Assembly: GCA_045580325.1 (NCBI GenBank)
Contig: JAZNNR010000011.1
Span: 1-35,953 of the forward strand
Origin: SIG672 sp045580325
Lineage (GTDB): Bacteria > Bacillota > Clostridia > Oscillospirales > CAG-272
DNA: 35,953 nt
Direction: 5' to 3'
The notes below the pieces were generated by a model. The model had not been told where the DNA came from and ran no database searches. It saw nothing but the letters and a program-made list of their open reading frames with translations. Of this stretch, positions 7,153 to 15,234 are shown one piece after another; position 1 is the first letter of the stretch; each line of letters begins with the position of its first letter. The position numbers and the translations under genes were made by a program.

Positions 7153-7914
7153 TCAAACCCTTCTCGCAACGAAATAATGCCTCTCGTCGCTATCGGACAC
7201 ACGCACGCCGTCGCCGAGGTCAAAATCGTGCTTTGCGCTGAGTATGACTGTTTCAAAGCCGTTCTTTTCGAGCAGCTCAGAAAGCTCCTTGTCGGTATAA
7301 AGGTACTCTCTCTGCGTTTCAAAGGAGCGCGTGTAGCTTCCGTCGGGATTTTTTATGAAGAACGTGAGGTCAAAGTCGCACATACGTCTGCGCGCAACGT
7401 AAAAATTCTGCCAAACGCAGTAAACGTCCTTTTCGTCGTAAATATAGCTGTTATTTCCGTATATGTTTTTGAATTTATATTCGGTATTGACGTCAAAGAA
7501 AAGGTATCCGCCGACACGGATATGCTCGGCGGCGCGTGCGAAAAATCCGTCAAGTGCCTCTTTACTTTTTATATAGTTCACGCTGTCAAGACAGCAGACG
7601 GCTGCGTCATAGGTCTGTGCGAGGTCAAGGCAGGTCATATCCTGACACACGAGTGTCGGATAAAGCGAAAGCTCCGCCATAGCGTTTTGAGCTACCGAGA
7701 GCATCTCTTCCGAGAGGTCAACGCCTGTAAGAGAGTATCCCATTTTTGCAAGCTCGAGAGTCATTTTGCCCGTTCCGCAGGCAATATCGAGGATCTTGGC
7801 GCTTTTCTCCACGCTCTTTGACTCAAGATAATGAGAAATATCCTCTGCCCAGCCTTTATAGTCTATTTCGCTGTTAAATCGGTCGTAAAACTTAGCAAGA
7901 ACATCGTAACTCAT
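7153..7914 (-). CDS. Class I SAM-dependent methyltransferase
   Basis: A 253-residue methyltransferase of the small-molecule type. Motif I, ILDIACGTGKMT, is at about residues 41-52, and the acidic ribose-binding loop TGVDLSEEML follows. LDSVNYI and GGYLFFDVNTEYKF fit the later motifs of this fold. The substrate cannot be told from sequence. Its ATG overlaps the stop codon of the upstream membrane protein gene (TAATG), so the two are translationally coupled and probably work together or at least are made together. No membrane segment or signal peptide is present. Confidence 0.87.
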   Translation of the reverse strand: MSYDVLAKFYDRFNSEIDYKGWAEDISHYLESKSVEKSAKILDIACGTGKMTLELAKMGYSLTGVDLSEEMLSVAQNAMAELSLYPTLVCQDMTCLDLAQTYDAAVCCLDSVNYIKSKEALDGFFARAAEHIRVGGYLFFDVNTEYKFKNIYGNNSYIYDEKDVYCVWQNFYVARRRMCDFDLTFFIKNPDGSYTRSFETQREYLYTDKELSELLEKNGFETVILSAKHDFDLGDGVRVSDSDERHYFVARRV

Positions 7915-8831
7915 TAGTTTTCCGAGCCTTCCGTAGCCATCTGCGCTTCTTCGGTTACTTCGGCTACTTCGGCTTCACAGCCTGCAAAGGCAACGTAGTA
8001 AAGTCTGACAGCAGCGTACAGTCCGAGCGCAAGCGCTACTGCATAGTAAGGAATTTCAAAAGAGGACGGATAAACTCCCAAAACCGAGGATACCACACCC
8101 GCAAGTCCCGCTGAGAAGCAGAAAACGGTAGTCAGAGCCGCCACAAAGAAATATCTGCGTACATTTCCGCGCGCGAAGGAAAATCTTATCTCGTAAAGGA
8201 AAAAGAGCGCTGCGAAGCACATCGCGCAGAGCATAGAAAGCTTACGCGGGGACATTACCCAGTCTGTAATATCAAAGTAAATACGAAGGATATAAGCAAG
8301 TATCCAAAGGAGTGTCAGAGTACCGAAAAACGCGTTTGTTTTTCCCTTGAATGCCGAGATAACGAAATATACGGGTGCAAGAGGAGTGAGCACTATCATT
8401 ATCTGATAGAAAAGCGTCAGCGTTTCGAGCTTTTTAAGCAGGTCAGAGTTGCCGCTTATGCTTTTACCGTAACCTATATCGAACGCTCCGAACATAACGT
8501 AGAGAACGAAAATCGAAAGAAAGAGCGCAACAAAGAAGAGCGAAAGCATATAAGATATAGAGGTTTTATCCCTCGGGAGTTCGCTGACTGAGTAATCGTC
8601 TTTTTTTACGAAGTTCGTTCCAAGCACTGCCAAAACAAGTGCCAAAACCGCAAGTATCGGCAAAATAAGCGTGGGCGCACTATTTTCGTAAAGGTAATTT
8701 TCTCCCATATACATACTGTTTATGACAGAAAGTACTACTGCCGAAAGTGCCGACAGTACAAATATAAGAACAGCCGTTATTTTCAGTTTGGACAAGGTAA
8801 TTTTTTCAGGCTGATTGTCAGATAGCATCAT
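7914..8831 (-). CDS. Multi-pass membrane protein, unknown function
   Basis: A 305-residue protein with roughly eight hydrophobic segments, for example in LKITAVLIFVLSALSAVVL, PTLILPILAVLALVLAVLG and MLSLFFVALFLSIFVLYVMF. The C-terminal tail is acidic (EAEVAEVTEEAQMATEGSE) and is probably cytoplasmic. I recognise no family. I start it at the ATG at 8831 because AAGGAG lies 7 bases upstream and the promoter ends at 8878; a longer frame to 8906 would start inside the promoter. It overlaps the methyltransferase start by one base. Confidence 0.78.
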   Translation of the reverse strand: MMLSDNQPEKITLSKLKITAVLIFVLSALSAVVLSVINSMYMGENYLYENSAPTLILPILAVLALVLAVLGTNFVKKDDYSVSELPRDKTSISYMLSLFFVALFLSIFVLYVMFGAFDIGYGKSISGNSDLLKKLETLTLFYQIMIVLTPLAPVYFVISAFKGKTNAFFGTLTLLWILAYILRIYFDITDWVMSPRKLSMLCAMCFAALFFLYEIRFSFARGNVRRYFFVAALTTVFCFSAGLAGVVSSVLGVYPSSFEIPYYAVALALGLYAAVRLYYVAFAGCEAEVAEVTEEAQMATEGSEN

Positions 8832-8877
8832 TATTTTCTCCTTTTTAATACGCGTAAATAAAAAACAATACACAGTC

Positions 8878-8906
8878 ATTATACAACAGTTAAAGATATT
8901 TTTCAA
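8878..8906 (-). promoter_or_regulatory. Promoter of the membrane protein/methyltransferase operon
   Basis: On the minus strand TTGAAA (complement of 8901-8906), 17 bases, TATAAT (complement of 8878-8883). It is divergent from the plus-strand promoter at 8987, with about 80 bases between. Confidence 0.8.
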
Positions 8907-8986
8907 GTATATTTTGACATTTTACTTTTATTTATCCCTTTATTATGACAAAAAGCCTCTCAAATATTAACATTTGGTGAAAAGCC

Positions 8987-9015
8987 TTGACAAAACAGGT
9001 ATAAAATATTACAAT
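8987..9015 (+). promoter_or_regulatory. Promoter of the lipid-biosynthesis-like operon
   Basis: TTGACA (8987-8992), 17-base spacer, TACAAT (9010-9015). It reads into the CrtO-like gene at 9070 and probably the three genes after it. Confidence 0.8.
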
Positions 9016-9069
9016 ATTATATGTTGAGGTTTTATGCCTATATAACAAATAACTTAGGGAAAACGCAAA

Positions 9070-9576
9070 ATGCCTTTTATATACACTTTACTTTACGTAG
9101 CGCTTATCGGTATTCTTGCCCACGTTATCGGCGAGGCTTATCCGAGAAACAGAATAAATTACAAGAAATTTCCGCTGACGCCATTTTCGTGGGAGCGTGG
9201 CGGAGAGATATACATAAAGCTCGGTATAAAAAAATGGAAGGACGCACTTCCCGATATGAGCAAGATCATGAAGGATATGGTTCCAAAAAAAGTATGCTTG
9301 GGCTCGTCAAGTACGGACGTTGAAAGGCTTATCCTTGAAACCTGTGTAGCGGAGATCACCCACGATATTCTATGCCTTGTTTCTCCTGTTATAATATTAT
9401 TTTGGTCTGAAACATCTCTGACAGCAGGTATTCTTCTCGCACTTCTTTACATCATTTGCAATGTTCCCTTTATTATGATACAAAGGTTTAACCGACCTAA
9501 CCTTATGCGACTTGCAGAAAGGCTCTCCAAAAGAGAGCAAAGAATGAAAAATGAGAATTCTGATACTCTCGTGTAA
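9070..9576 (+). CDS. CrtO-like membrane acyltransferase
   Basis: A 168-residue protein matching the glycosyl-4,4'-diaponeurosporenoate acyltransferase (CrtO) family, whose S. aureus member adds the fatty acid in the last step of staphyloxanthin synthesis. Shared features are an N-terminal membrane segment, the FSWERGGEIY and KKWKDALPD blocks, the ETCVAEITHD block (family E-T-x-x-A-E-x-x-H), a second hydrophobic region, and NVPFIMIQRFNRPNL near the C-terminus. Many clostridia carry such proteins without carotenoid genes, so the acceptor here is probably another glycolipid. The ATG at 9070 has AGGGA upstream. The gene overlaps the next, a glycosyltransferase, by 26 bases. This supports a joint role in building an acylated glycolipid. 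Confidence 0.8.
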   Translation: MPFIYTLLYVALIGILAHVIGEAYPRNRINYKKFPLTPFSWERGGEIYIKLGIKKWKDALPDMSKIMKDMVPKKVCLGSSSTDVERLILETCVAEITHDILCLVSPVIILFWSETSLTAGILLALLYIICNVPFIMIQRFNRPNLMRLAERLSKREQRMKNENSDTLV

Positions 9577-10654
9577 CACGGGTGGCGGACACAACTCTGC
9601 CGGAATGGCTATAAAAAAATATTTTTCGCAAAAAAACATACCGTGCGAAATGGCTGATGCTCTTGCGTTTCTCTCGGAAAAGGCATCTATGCTCGTAAGC
9701 CACGGACACGTTTTTGTTTACAGAATGCTCCCTATGCTTTTCGGCGCGGGATACAAATACGAGGAATCACATCCGCCGAAGTTTATTTACAAAAGCTGCG
9801 CGATGGGTGCTGACTCTCTTTATCGCGCGATATGCGAGCAGGGTTACGACACGGTAATTTGCGTTCACGCATTTGCGGCAATGATGATGACAGAAATAAA
9901 AAAGCGTTATAATCCCGATATAAAGACATATTTCGTCGCTACCGACTACACGTGCAGTCCGGGTGTCGGCGACCTTGACGTAGATTATTTCTTCACACCG
10001 CACGAGCTTCTCACCGATGAATTTGTATCAAAGGGTGTCGTACGAGAAAAGATCGTCGCAAGCGGTATCCCTGTAAAAGAAGAGTTCCTGCTTCCTGTAA
10101 ACCGTGAGGAAGCGAGAAAGGTTCTCCATCTTCCCGAAAACGCAAATATTTTGCTTTTCTGCTGCGGAAGTATGGGTGCAGGACCTATGCTGAAAATCAC
10201 GAAAGCCATTGAAAAGCATCTCACCGAGGATATGTATCTTGTCGTCGTGTGCGGAACTAACCGTCAATTATACAGAAAAATAACCCGCTCTACCGCCGAG
10301 CACGGAAACATCCGCGTTGTCGGATATACACATCAGGTAAGGCAGTATATGGCGGCGTCCGACCTTCTTCTTACCAAGCCGGGCGGACTCAGCACTACCG
10401 AGGCATTTTATCAAAGACTTCCTATAATTGCGCTTGACGCTGTTCCCGGCTGCGAAACGCGAAATCTCGAATTTTTTACAAAAAATCAGATAGCAGAAAG
10501 CGCAAACAACGTAAACGGCATCACATCTCTTGTAATAAGCCGTCTTCCCGACAAGGAATTTCGCGACAAAATATCGAAAAATATCGAGTCCCTTTTTATC
10601 GGAAATCCCACCAAAACACTCTGCGAATATATCATAGAAAAAAACGAAATCTGA
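9551..10654 (+). CDS. MGDG synthase/UgtP-like (GT28) glycosyltransferase
   Basis: A 367-residue glycosyltransferase of the group containing B. subtilis UgtP and plant MGDG synthase, which transfer sugars to diacylglycerol. The N-terminal acceptor-side domain has the family start SCNTGGGHNSAGMAI (about 7-21). A central linker is followed by GSMGAGPM (about 207), and the C-terminal nucleotide-sugar domain has LLLTKPGGLSTTEAF with the conserved GG and E. The length is typical. It starts inside the end of the CrtO-like gene (26-base overlap) with only a weak GAGAG upstream, so coupled translation is likely. It probably acts on the inner face of the membrane. The sugar and lipid specificity cannot be read from sequence. 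Confidence 0.87.
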   Translation: MRILILSCNTGGGHNSAGMAIKKYFSQKNIPCEMADALAFLSEKASMLVSHGHVFVYRMLPMLFGAGYKYEESHPPKFIYKSCAMGADSLYRAICEQGYDTVICVHAFAAMMMTEIKKRYNPDIKTYFVATDYTCSPGVGDLDVDYFFTPHELLTDEFVSKGVVREKIVASGIPVKEEFLLPVNREEARKVLHLPENANILLFCCGSMGAGPMLKITKAIEKHLTEDMYLVVVCGTNRQLYRKITRSTAEHGNIRVVGYTHQVRQYMAASDLLLTKPGGLSTTEAFYQRLPIIALDAVPGCETRNLEFFTKNQIAESANNVNGITSLVISRLPDKEFRDKISKNIESLFIGNPTKTLCEYIIEKNEI

Positions 10655-10732
10655 ACTAAAATTCAGACCTCAGTTTTACGTTCGCTTGGCAAATTAAAGC
10701 TTTAAACTAAATAGAAAGTATCGGTAACTTTG

Positions 10733-11461
10733 ATGATAGATTACAGAAAACTCAGGTTTAATAATCTGAGATCGCCCGAGTTTTCGCACCTGCTGCTCCT
10801 CCTCTTCTGGCCTATATACGGAATTTTGTTTTGGGCAGTTGAAAGAGGCTTCAGTGGGCATGGGTTTTATGAAAACTACACACCCATATACTCGCCGCTT
10901 GATGATCTGATCCCCTTCTGCGAGATATTCGTTATTCCCTACTACATATGGTTTGCTTTTATTATCGGCATGCTTCTCTACACTATGCTCTTCGACGCTG
11001 CAGCATTCAGGAAAACGATGTGGATAATAATACTCACCTATTGTGCGACGATATTTATATATCTCGTTTTCCCTAACAGTCAGGAGCTCCGCCCCGATCT
11101 TGAGGCGCTTGGGCGCGACAATATTTTCATTGATATTGCGCGAAATCTTTACGATTTTGATACAAACACCAACGTTTGCCCGTCAATACACGTGCTTGGC
11201 TCGATGGCAGTCTTTATGCCTTCCTGGAACACAAAGCATATGACATCGTGGTGGTGCAGAACGGTAATGTTCATACTCAACCTACTTATCTGCTTCTCAA
11301 CAGTCTTTTTGAAGCAGCACTCGATAATCGACGTGATCGCTGCATTTGCGCTTTGCGCACTCGTTTATCCGATAGTGTTCTGGAAAAAATCCCCTCTCAA
11401 CAAGAAAATAATGCAAAAGTCTGCTGTTCACAGCAAAACAGAAGATTTTGCGGCAATATAA
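10733..11461 (+). CDS. PAP2-superfamily (Aur1-like) membrane phosphatase/transferase
   Basis: A 242-residue protein with about six membrane segments. The PAP2 signature is visible as NVCPSIHVLGSMAVF (C2, with the catalytic-type His) and FLKQHSIIDVIAAFAL (C3, His and Asp). The classical first motif KxxxxxxRP is missing, as in the PAP2_3/inositolphosphotransferase group to which it seems closest. The family dephosphorylates lipid phosphates or moves phospho-headgroups. The ATG at 10733 is chosen over a TTG one codon earlier; the ribosome binding site is poor. It lies 78 bases after the glycosyltransferase and 23 bases before the FAD gene. In this setting it could supply diacylglycerol or modify the glycolipid. 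Confidence 0.82.
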   Translation: MIDYRKLRFNNLRSPEFSHLLLLLFWPIYGILFWAVERGFSGHGFYENYTPIYSPLDDLIPFCEIFVIPYYIWFAFIIGMLLYTMLFDAAAFRKTMWIIILTYCATIFIYLVFPNSQELRPDLEALGRDNIFIDIARNLYDFDTNTNVCPSIHVLGSMAVFMPSWNTKHMTSWWCRTVMFILNLLICFSTVFLKQHSIIDVIAAFALCALVYPIVFWKKSPLNKKIMQKSAVHSKTEDFAAI

Positions 11462-11484
11462 AATCAGTATAAAGGAATGATACT

Positions 11485-12882
11485 ATGAAATTCGACGTAG
11501 TAATTGTAGGCGCAGGTCCTGCCGGAATATTCACCGCTCTTGAAATGATTAAAAAGGGCTCTGACAAAAAAATACTCATACTCGAAAAGGGTGCGGCTAT
11601 CGAAAACCGCAGATGTCCTAAAAACGTTGTCGGACACTGCGTGAACTGCAAGCCCCACTGTCATATCACAACAGGATTTTCGGGCGCGGGCGCATTCTCT
11701 GACGGAAAGCTCTCCCTAAGCTACGAGGTAGGCGGCGACCTTCCTCAACTCATCGGTGAGGATTATGCTCAGGAAATGATAAATTATGCCGACAAGATAT
11801 ATCTTGAATTCGGTGCAGATACCCACGTTGAAGGTCTTGAAAACACCGAAGAGGTCAAGGCCATCCGTACACGCGCTATTCAGGCAGGTCTTAAGCTCGT
11901 TGACTGCCCGATACGCCATATGGGTACAGAAAAGGCGCACGATATCTATTATGCAATAGAAAAGCATCTTCAGGAAAAGGGCGTTGAAATGATATTCGGC
12001 TGCGAGTGCACCGATCTTATTCTCGAAAACGATGTTTGTCGTGGCGTTTATGCAGTAATAAACGGCAAGGAAACCGAAGTAAGAGCAGATCATACGGTCG
12101 TTGCAACAGGACGTCGCGGCGCAGACTGGCTTGAAAAGATATGCGCAGAGCATAATATCGCGCATCAGCCGGGTACTGTTGACATCGGTGTGCGCGTAGA
12201 GGTTAGAAACGAAATTATGGAAGTGGTAAATCGCGTGCTTTACGAATCCAAGCTTATCGGTTACCCCCGTCCCTTCAAAAACAAGGTCAGAACCTTCTGC
12301 CAGAATCCCGGCGGATTCGTAAGTCAGGAAAATTACGATGCAGGTCTTGCAGTTGTAAACGGGCACTCCTACAAGGAGCTTAAATCAAACAACACAAACC
12401 TCGCTATCCTCTGCTCACATAACTTTAATTCCCCCTTCAATCAGCCGATAGAATACGCTAAAAAGGTCGGCGAGCTTACAAATATGCTCGGTGCAGGACA
12501 CATTCTCGTTCAGCGCTTCGGTGATATTCTCGACGGAAAGCGTACATGGCAGAAGGAGCTTTCGCAGTCCAATCTGCGTCCCACGCTTCCCGATGCCGTA
12601 GCAGGCGATATTACCGCCGCTATGCCATACCGTGCTATGATGAACATAATCAACTTCATTCAGGCGGTCGATCACGTCGTGCCCGGATTTGCTTCATACG
12701 AAACACTTCTCTACTCTCCCGAGCTTAAATTTTACAGCAACAGAGTAAAGATGGACAAGGACTTAAAGACAAGCATAAGCGGTCTTTACTGTCTTGGCGA
12801 CTCGAGCGGTTGGACTCGCGGTCTTATGATGGCTTCGGTAATGGGTGTCATTATGGGAAGAAAGCTCGTTGAAGAAGAGTAA
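11485..12882 (+). CDS. COG2509-type FAD-dependent oxidoreductase
   Basis: A 465-residue flavoprotein. The FAD/NAD(P)-binding fingerprint VIVGAGPAGIFTA is at the N-terminus (GxGxxG at 9-14). A cysteine cluster C44, C52, C55 and C59 comes next, followed by TGFSGAGAFSDGKLS, a block typical of this family. VVATGRRGADWL and the C-terminal CLGDSSGWTRGLMMASV close the flavin site. The reaction of the family is unknown to me. The ATG at 11485 has AAAGGA 9 bases upstream. It is last in the plus-strand operon and ends at a strong terminator. It is not a CrtN/CrtP phytoene desaturase by its motifs, so it does not by itself show carotenoid synthesis. Confidence 0.85.
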   Translation: MKFDVVIVGAGPAGIFTALEMIKKGSDKKILILEKGAAIENRRCPKNVVGHCVNCKPHCHITTGFSGAGAFSDGKLSLSYEVGGDLPQLIGEDYAQEMINYADKIYLEFGADTHVEGLENTEEVKAIRTRAIQAGLKLVDCPIRHMGTEKAHDIYYAIEKHLQEKGVEMIFGCECTDLILENDVCRGVYAVINGKETEVRADHTVVATGRRGADWLEKICAEHNIAHQPGTVDIGVRVEVRNEIMEVVNRVLYESKLIGYPRPFKNKVRTFCQNPGGFVSQENYDAGLAVVNGHSYKELKSNNTNLAILCSHNFNSPFNQPIEYAKKVGELTNMLGAGHILVQRFGDILDGKRTWQKELSQSNLRPTLPDAVAGDITAAMPYRAMMNIINFIQAVDHVVPGFASYETLLYSPELKFYSNRVKMDKDLKTSISGLYCLGDSSGWTRGLMMASVMGVIMGRKLVEEE

Positions 12883-12893
12883 AATCGCATACA

Positions 12894-12921
12894 AAAACGG
12901 TGGCATTACTGCCACCGTTTT
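12894..12921. terminator. Bidirectional terminator between convergent genes
   Basis: The perfect 12-bp stem AAAACGGTGGCA (12894-12905) pairs with TGCCACCGTTTT (12910-12921). It has T-rich sequence after it on the plus strand (ATTTTTGTTTT) and TTTTTG on the minus strand. It ends both the FAD gene (plus) and the phosphoesterase gene ending at 12931 (minus). Confidence 0.9.
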
Positions 12922-12930
12922 ATTTTTGTT

Positions 12931-15114
12931 TTATGCGTTTTTAGTTCTTTTTTTCTTCGATATGAGTACAACTGCAACTACCGCAGCTACTACCGCCGCA
13001 GCACAAGCACCAATGCATATTATAAGAGTAATATCTACCTCGGGTTCGTTATATACGTTTGCAAAAGCGACTGTATCCACAGCCTCGGTGCTTCCCTTCT
13101 TGGTGATAAGGGTTTCGCTTACCGTAAGCTCGCCCTTGCTATTCTTATTTACCTTGACAGTTACGTGGTAAACGTTTTCGTCAATGGCTACGTCCTTTGC
13201 GCCCTCAGTGTCTGCCGAAAGCACGAAGTGATATGTTCCCGCCTTATAGAAGGTAACGTCCTTAAATATGAACGAGCCGTCTGCCGCATTTTCCACCCTT
13301 ATGGGTGCTTCGTCCGTTGTAATCTCGAATTTGCTGTTCGCAGGGCTGAGAAGGAAGGAAAACTCTCCTGCCGCAAGATCCTTGCCTTCAAGAGATACCT
13401 TACCGCTGATGTCTATGCTATCCGAAGCAACAGCGTCGAGGTCAAGGTGAATGTCTGTATGTCCTTCATAGTAATATCTATTGTAAGCGGTCGAATAATA
13501 TTCTATCTTCGCAAAGCGTCCGTCCTCGGTAAAGTACATAAGTCCAACAAGTCCGAGCCCGTTGAAGTTGGCATCCTTGTCTGCCGCCTGTCCGTCAATG
13601 AGTAACTGGTAAACCGTATTACCGTTATCGCCGATTACAGGTGTGCAAAGAATCTGGTCAGAGGGCATATGTCCGCATACGATCATATCTATGTTCGCGT
13701 GCTTCCTAAAGTGGTTTTTCCACATTTCGTCAGGATACACTTGAACAGGTGTTACCCAATCATCACTGTTGATGACATCTCCCGTACTGTTCAAATATGC
13801 GTGTGTTACGATCATAACACGGTGGTTGGGGTGTTCTGCGATAACCTTATCAGCCCAGTCAAGTACGTTTGTTCCCGCACCGAAGTCGAGGTTAACTATC
13901 ATATATTTAGTATTATTTTCTTCAAAGAGTAAGTATGTATTAGCAACAGAGGCTTTGTTATAAAATCCGCCGTTTTCCTCAACGTGCTTATAATACGCCG
14001 ACGTCTTCTGCCCGAAAATATTGTCGAGATAGTTAACACCGTCGTGGTTTCCTCTGACTAGTGAATAAGGAAGAACTCCGTCAAGACGAGCAAACTGTTC
14101 TTTTACTCTGTTCCACTCTGTCTGGGTATTTCGGTCCGTCATATCTCCAAGACCTACAACATACTTTATATTTTTTGATGTCTTATTATCAATAATATAG
14201 TCGAATATTGGAGCAAGCTTTTTGGGATATTTATCTGTTATGAACTGAATATCGGGCAAGAAAGCTATTGAATAAGCATACTCTTTCTCGTCTTTTTGAC
14301 GAATTTCTTCCATTTCTACTTCGTCGAGCATCATACGGTAATACTTCATATCGTATCCGTTTTTACTCAAATCCTCGATATCCTTTCCGTTCTTGTCTGC
14401 AGAAAGCTGGTAGTAGAGCAGAAGATTTTTGTCGTTTACATCAGGACCCTTTGCATAATCTCTCTTGATTTCTGCAACTGTACGCATATCGGTATAAACC
14501 GCAACGTCGCCGAGTATTCCGTCGAATGTTCTTAAAGCGCCGCTAAATCCGTCAGCTCCAAGGAAGAGCGGATTTTCAAGAATCTTTTGGCTGGGTTTAA
14601 AATCAGATACAGCAAAGCTCTTTTTCTGAGTATAGCGACCGTTCATATAAGCAATAACCGAATTATTTGCAACATCGTGGACGATAGCAATATGAGTCCA
14701 CTGGTCAGCGGGAATACGGGTAGATTCCCATAATACAACCTCTACAGTTCTCTCACCGTCACCGAACATAAGCTTAGGCTCGCCCTTCCATTTAATTTCA
14801 AAGCTGAACCAATAGTCCGTACCAACAGCATAAGAGTGCGGGATATTTCCGAGTATAACGTTTCTTTCTTCGTCATATAGTGACTTGGGTATGTAAACCC
14901 ATGCTTCATATGTTATAGGAAGCGCCTCGGGCTTCTTACCAGACCAATAATATCCCTCGGGATGAGTAACTCCGTTCGTTGTTACTTTGTCAATAGTGAT
15001 TCCCGTTCTTTCTTCTTTTTTTGAATCACTTTCTGCGGCGCTTACTGCAAAAAACATCGACGCAAGCATCGAAACAAGCAGCAACGCACAGATAATACGT
15101 TTAACTGTCTTCAT
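12931..15114 (-). CDS. Exported LamG-metallophosphoesterase, membrane-anchored, divergent active site
   Basis: A 727-residue exported protein. In order: signal peptide (1-27); a LamG/concanavalin-like domain (about 65-225; ITYEAWVYIP, DQWTHIAIVHD, LGDVAVYTDMRTVAEI); a calcineurin-like phosphoesterase domain (about 280-560) with FLPDIQF, GLGDMTDRN, VRGNHDG, IVTHAYL and CGHMPSDQ; a pilin-like Spy0128/FctA domain (about 568-690, ending FANVYNEPEV); and a C-terminal membrane segment with a basic tail. There is no LPXTG. Compared with the neighbouring paralogue, the first motif reads PDIQ instead of PDTH and the last GHMP instead of GHTH, so two metal-ligand histidines are replaced. Activity may be altered or lost. 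The substrate is unknown. The gene has its own promoter. Confidence 0.85.
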   Translation of the reverse strand: MKTVKRIICALLLVSMLASMFFAVSAAESDSKKEERTGITIDKVTTNGVTHPEGYYWSGKKPEALPITYEAWVYIPKSLYDEERNVILGNIPHSYAVGTDYWFSFEIKWKGEPKLMFGDGERTVEVVLWESTRIPADQWTHIAIVHDVANNSVIAYMNGRYTQKKSFAVSDFKPSQKILENPLFLGADGFSGALRTFDGILGDVAVYTDMRTVAEIKRDYAKGPDVNDKNLLLYYQLSADKNGKDIEDLSKNGYDMKYYRMMLDEVEMEEIRQKDEKEYAYSIAFLPDIQFITDKYPKKLAPIFDYIIDNKTSKNIKYVVGLGDMTDRNTQTEWNRVKEQFARLDGVLPYSLVRGNHDGVNYLDNIFGQKTSAYYKHVEENGGFYNKASVANTYLLFEENNTKYMIVNLDFGAGTNVLDWADKVIAEHPNHRVMIVTHAYLNSTGDVINSDDWVTPVQVYPDEMWKNHFRKHANIDMIVCGHMPSDQILCTPVIGDNGNTVYQLLIDGQAADKDANFNGLGLVGLMYFTEDGRFAKIEYYSTAYNRYYYEGHTDIHLDLDAVASDSIDISGKVSLEGKDLAAGEFSFLLSPANSKFEITTDEAPIRVENAADGSFIFKDVTFYKAGTYHFVLSADTEGAKDVAIDENVYHVTVKVNKNSKGELTVSETLITKKGSTEAVDTVAFANVYNEPEVDITLIICIGACAAAVVAAVVAVVLISKKKRTKNA

Positions 15115-15164
15115 AGCAGTTCTCCTTCTATAAACTGATGGACACTTCCATCTGATTTCACTTT

Positions 15165-15193
15165 ATTATAACATTAACCGCCCTTTTTGTCAA
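15165..15193 (-). promoter_or_regulatory. Promoter of the phosphoesterase gene starting at 15114
   Basis: On the minus strand: TTGACA (complement of 15188-15193), 17 bases, TATAAT (complement of 15165-15170). It begins 4 bases after the terminator of the upstream paralogue. Confidence 0.88.
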
Positions 15194-15196
15194 CAC

Positions 15197-15227
15197 AAAA
15201 CAGTGGAAGTAAAACTGCCACCGTTTT
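15197..15227 (-). terminator. Terminator of the phosphoesterase gene ending at 15235
   Basis: On the minus strand AAAACGGTGG (15218-15227) pairs with CCACTGTTTT (15197-15206), with one G-T wobble and an 11-base loop; the second arm ends in TTTT. The first arm repeats the sequence of the 12894-12921 terminator. Confidence 0.7.
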
Positions 15228-15234
15228 ATTTTAT

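Noticed and set aside
7035..7322. N-terminal extension of the Asp-rich protein by 96 codons
   Set aside because: It runs through the terminator and the end of the methyltransferase gene. The GTG at 7034 has a good ribosome binding site and a signal peptide directly after it.
9021..9323. Plus-strand open frame of 100 codons overlapping the CrtO-like gene
   Set aside because: Out of frame with the recognisable CrtO-type motifs and without known domains.
10686..10714. Internal promoter before the PAP2 gene (TTGGCA, 17 bases, AAATAG)
   Set aside because: The -10 box is too poor to support; the gap is short and operon transcription is enough.
9070..12882. Staphyloxanthin (carotenoid) gene cluster
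   Set aside because: Only the CrtO-like acyltransferase and a glycosyltransferase fit; no CrtM or CrtN homologue is present and the FAD protein belongs to a different family.
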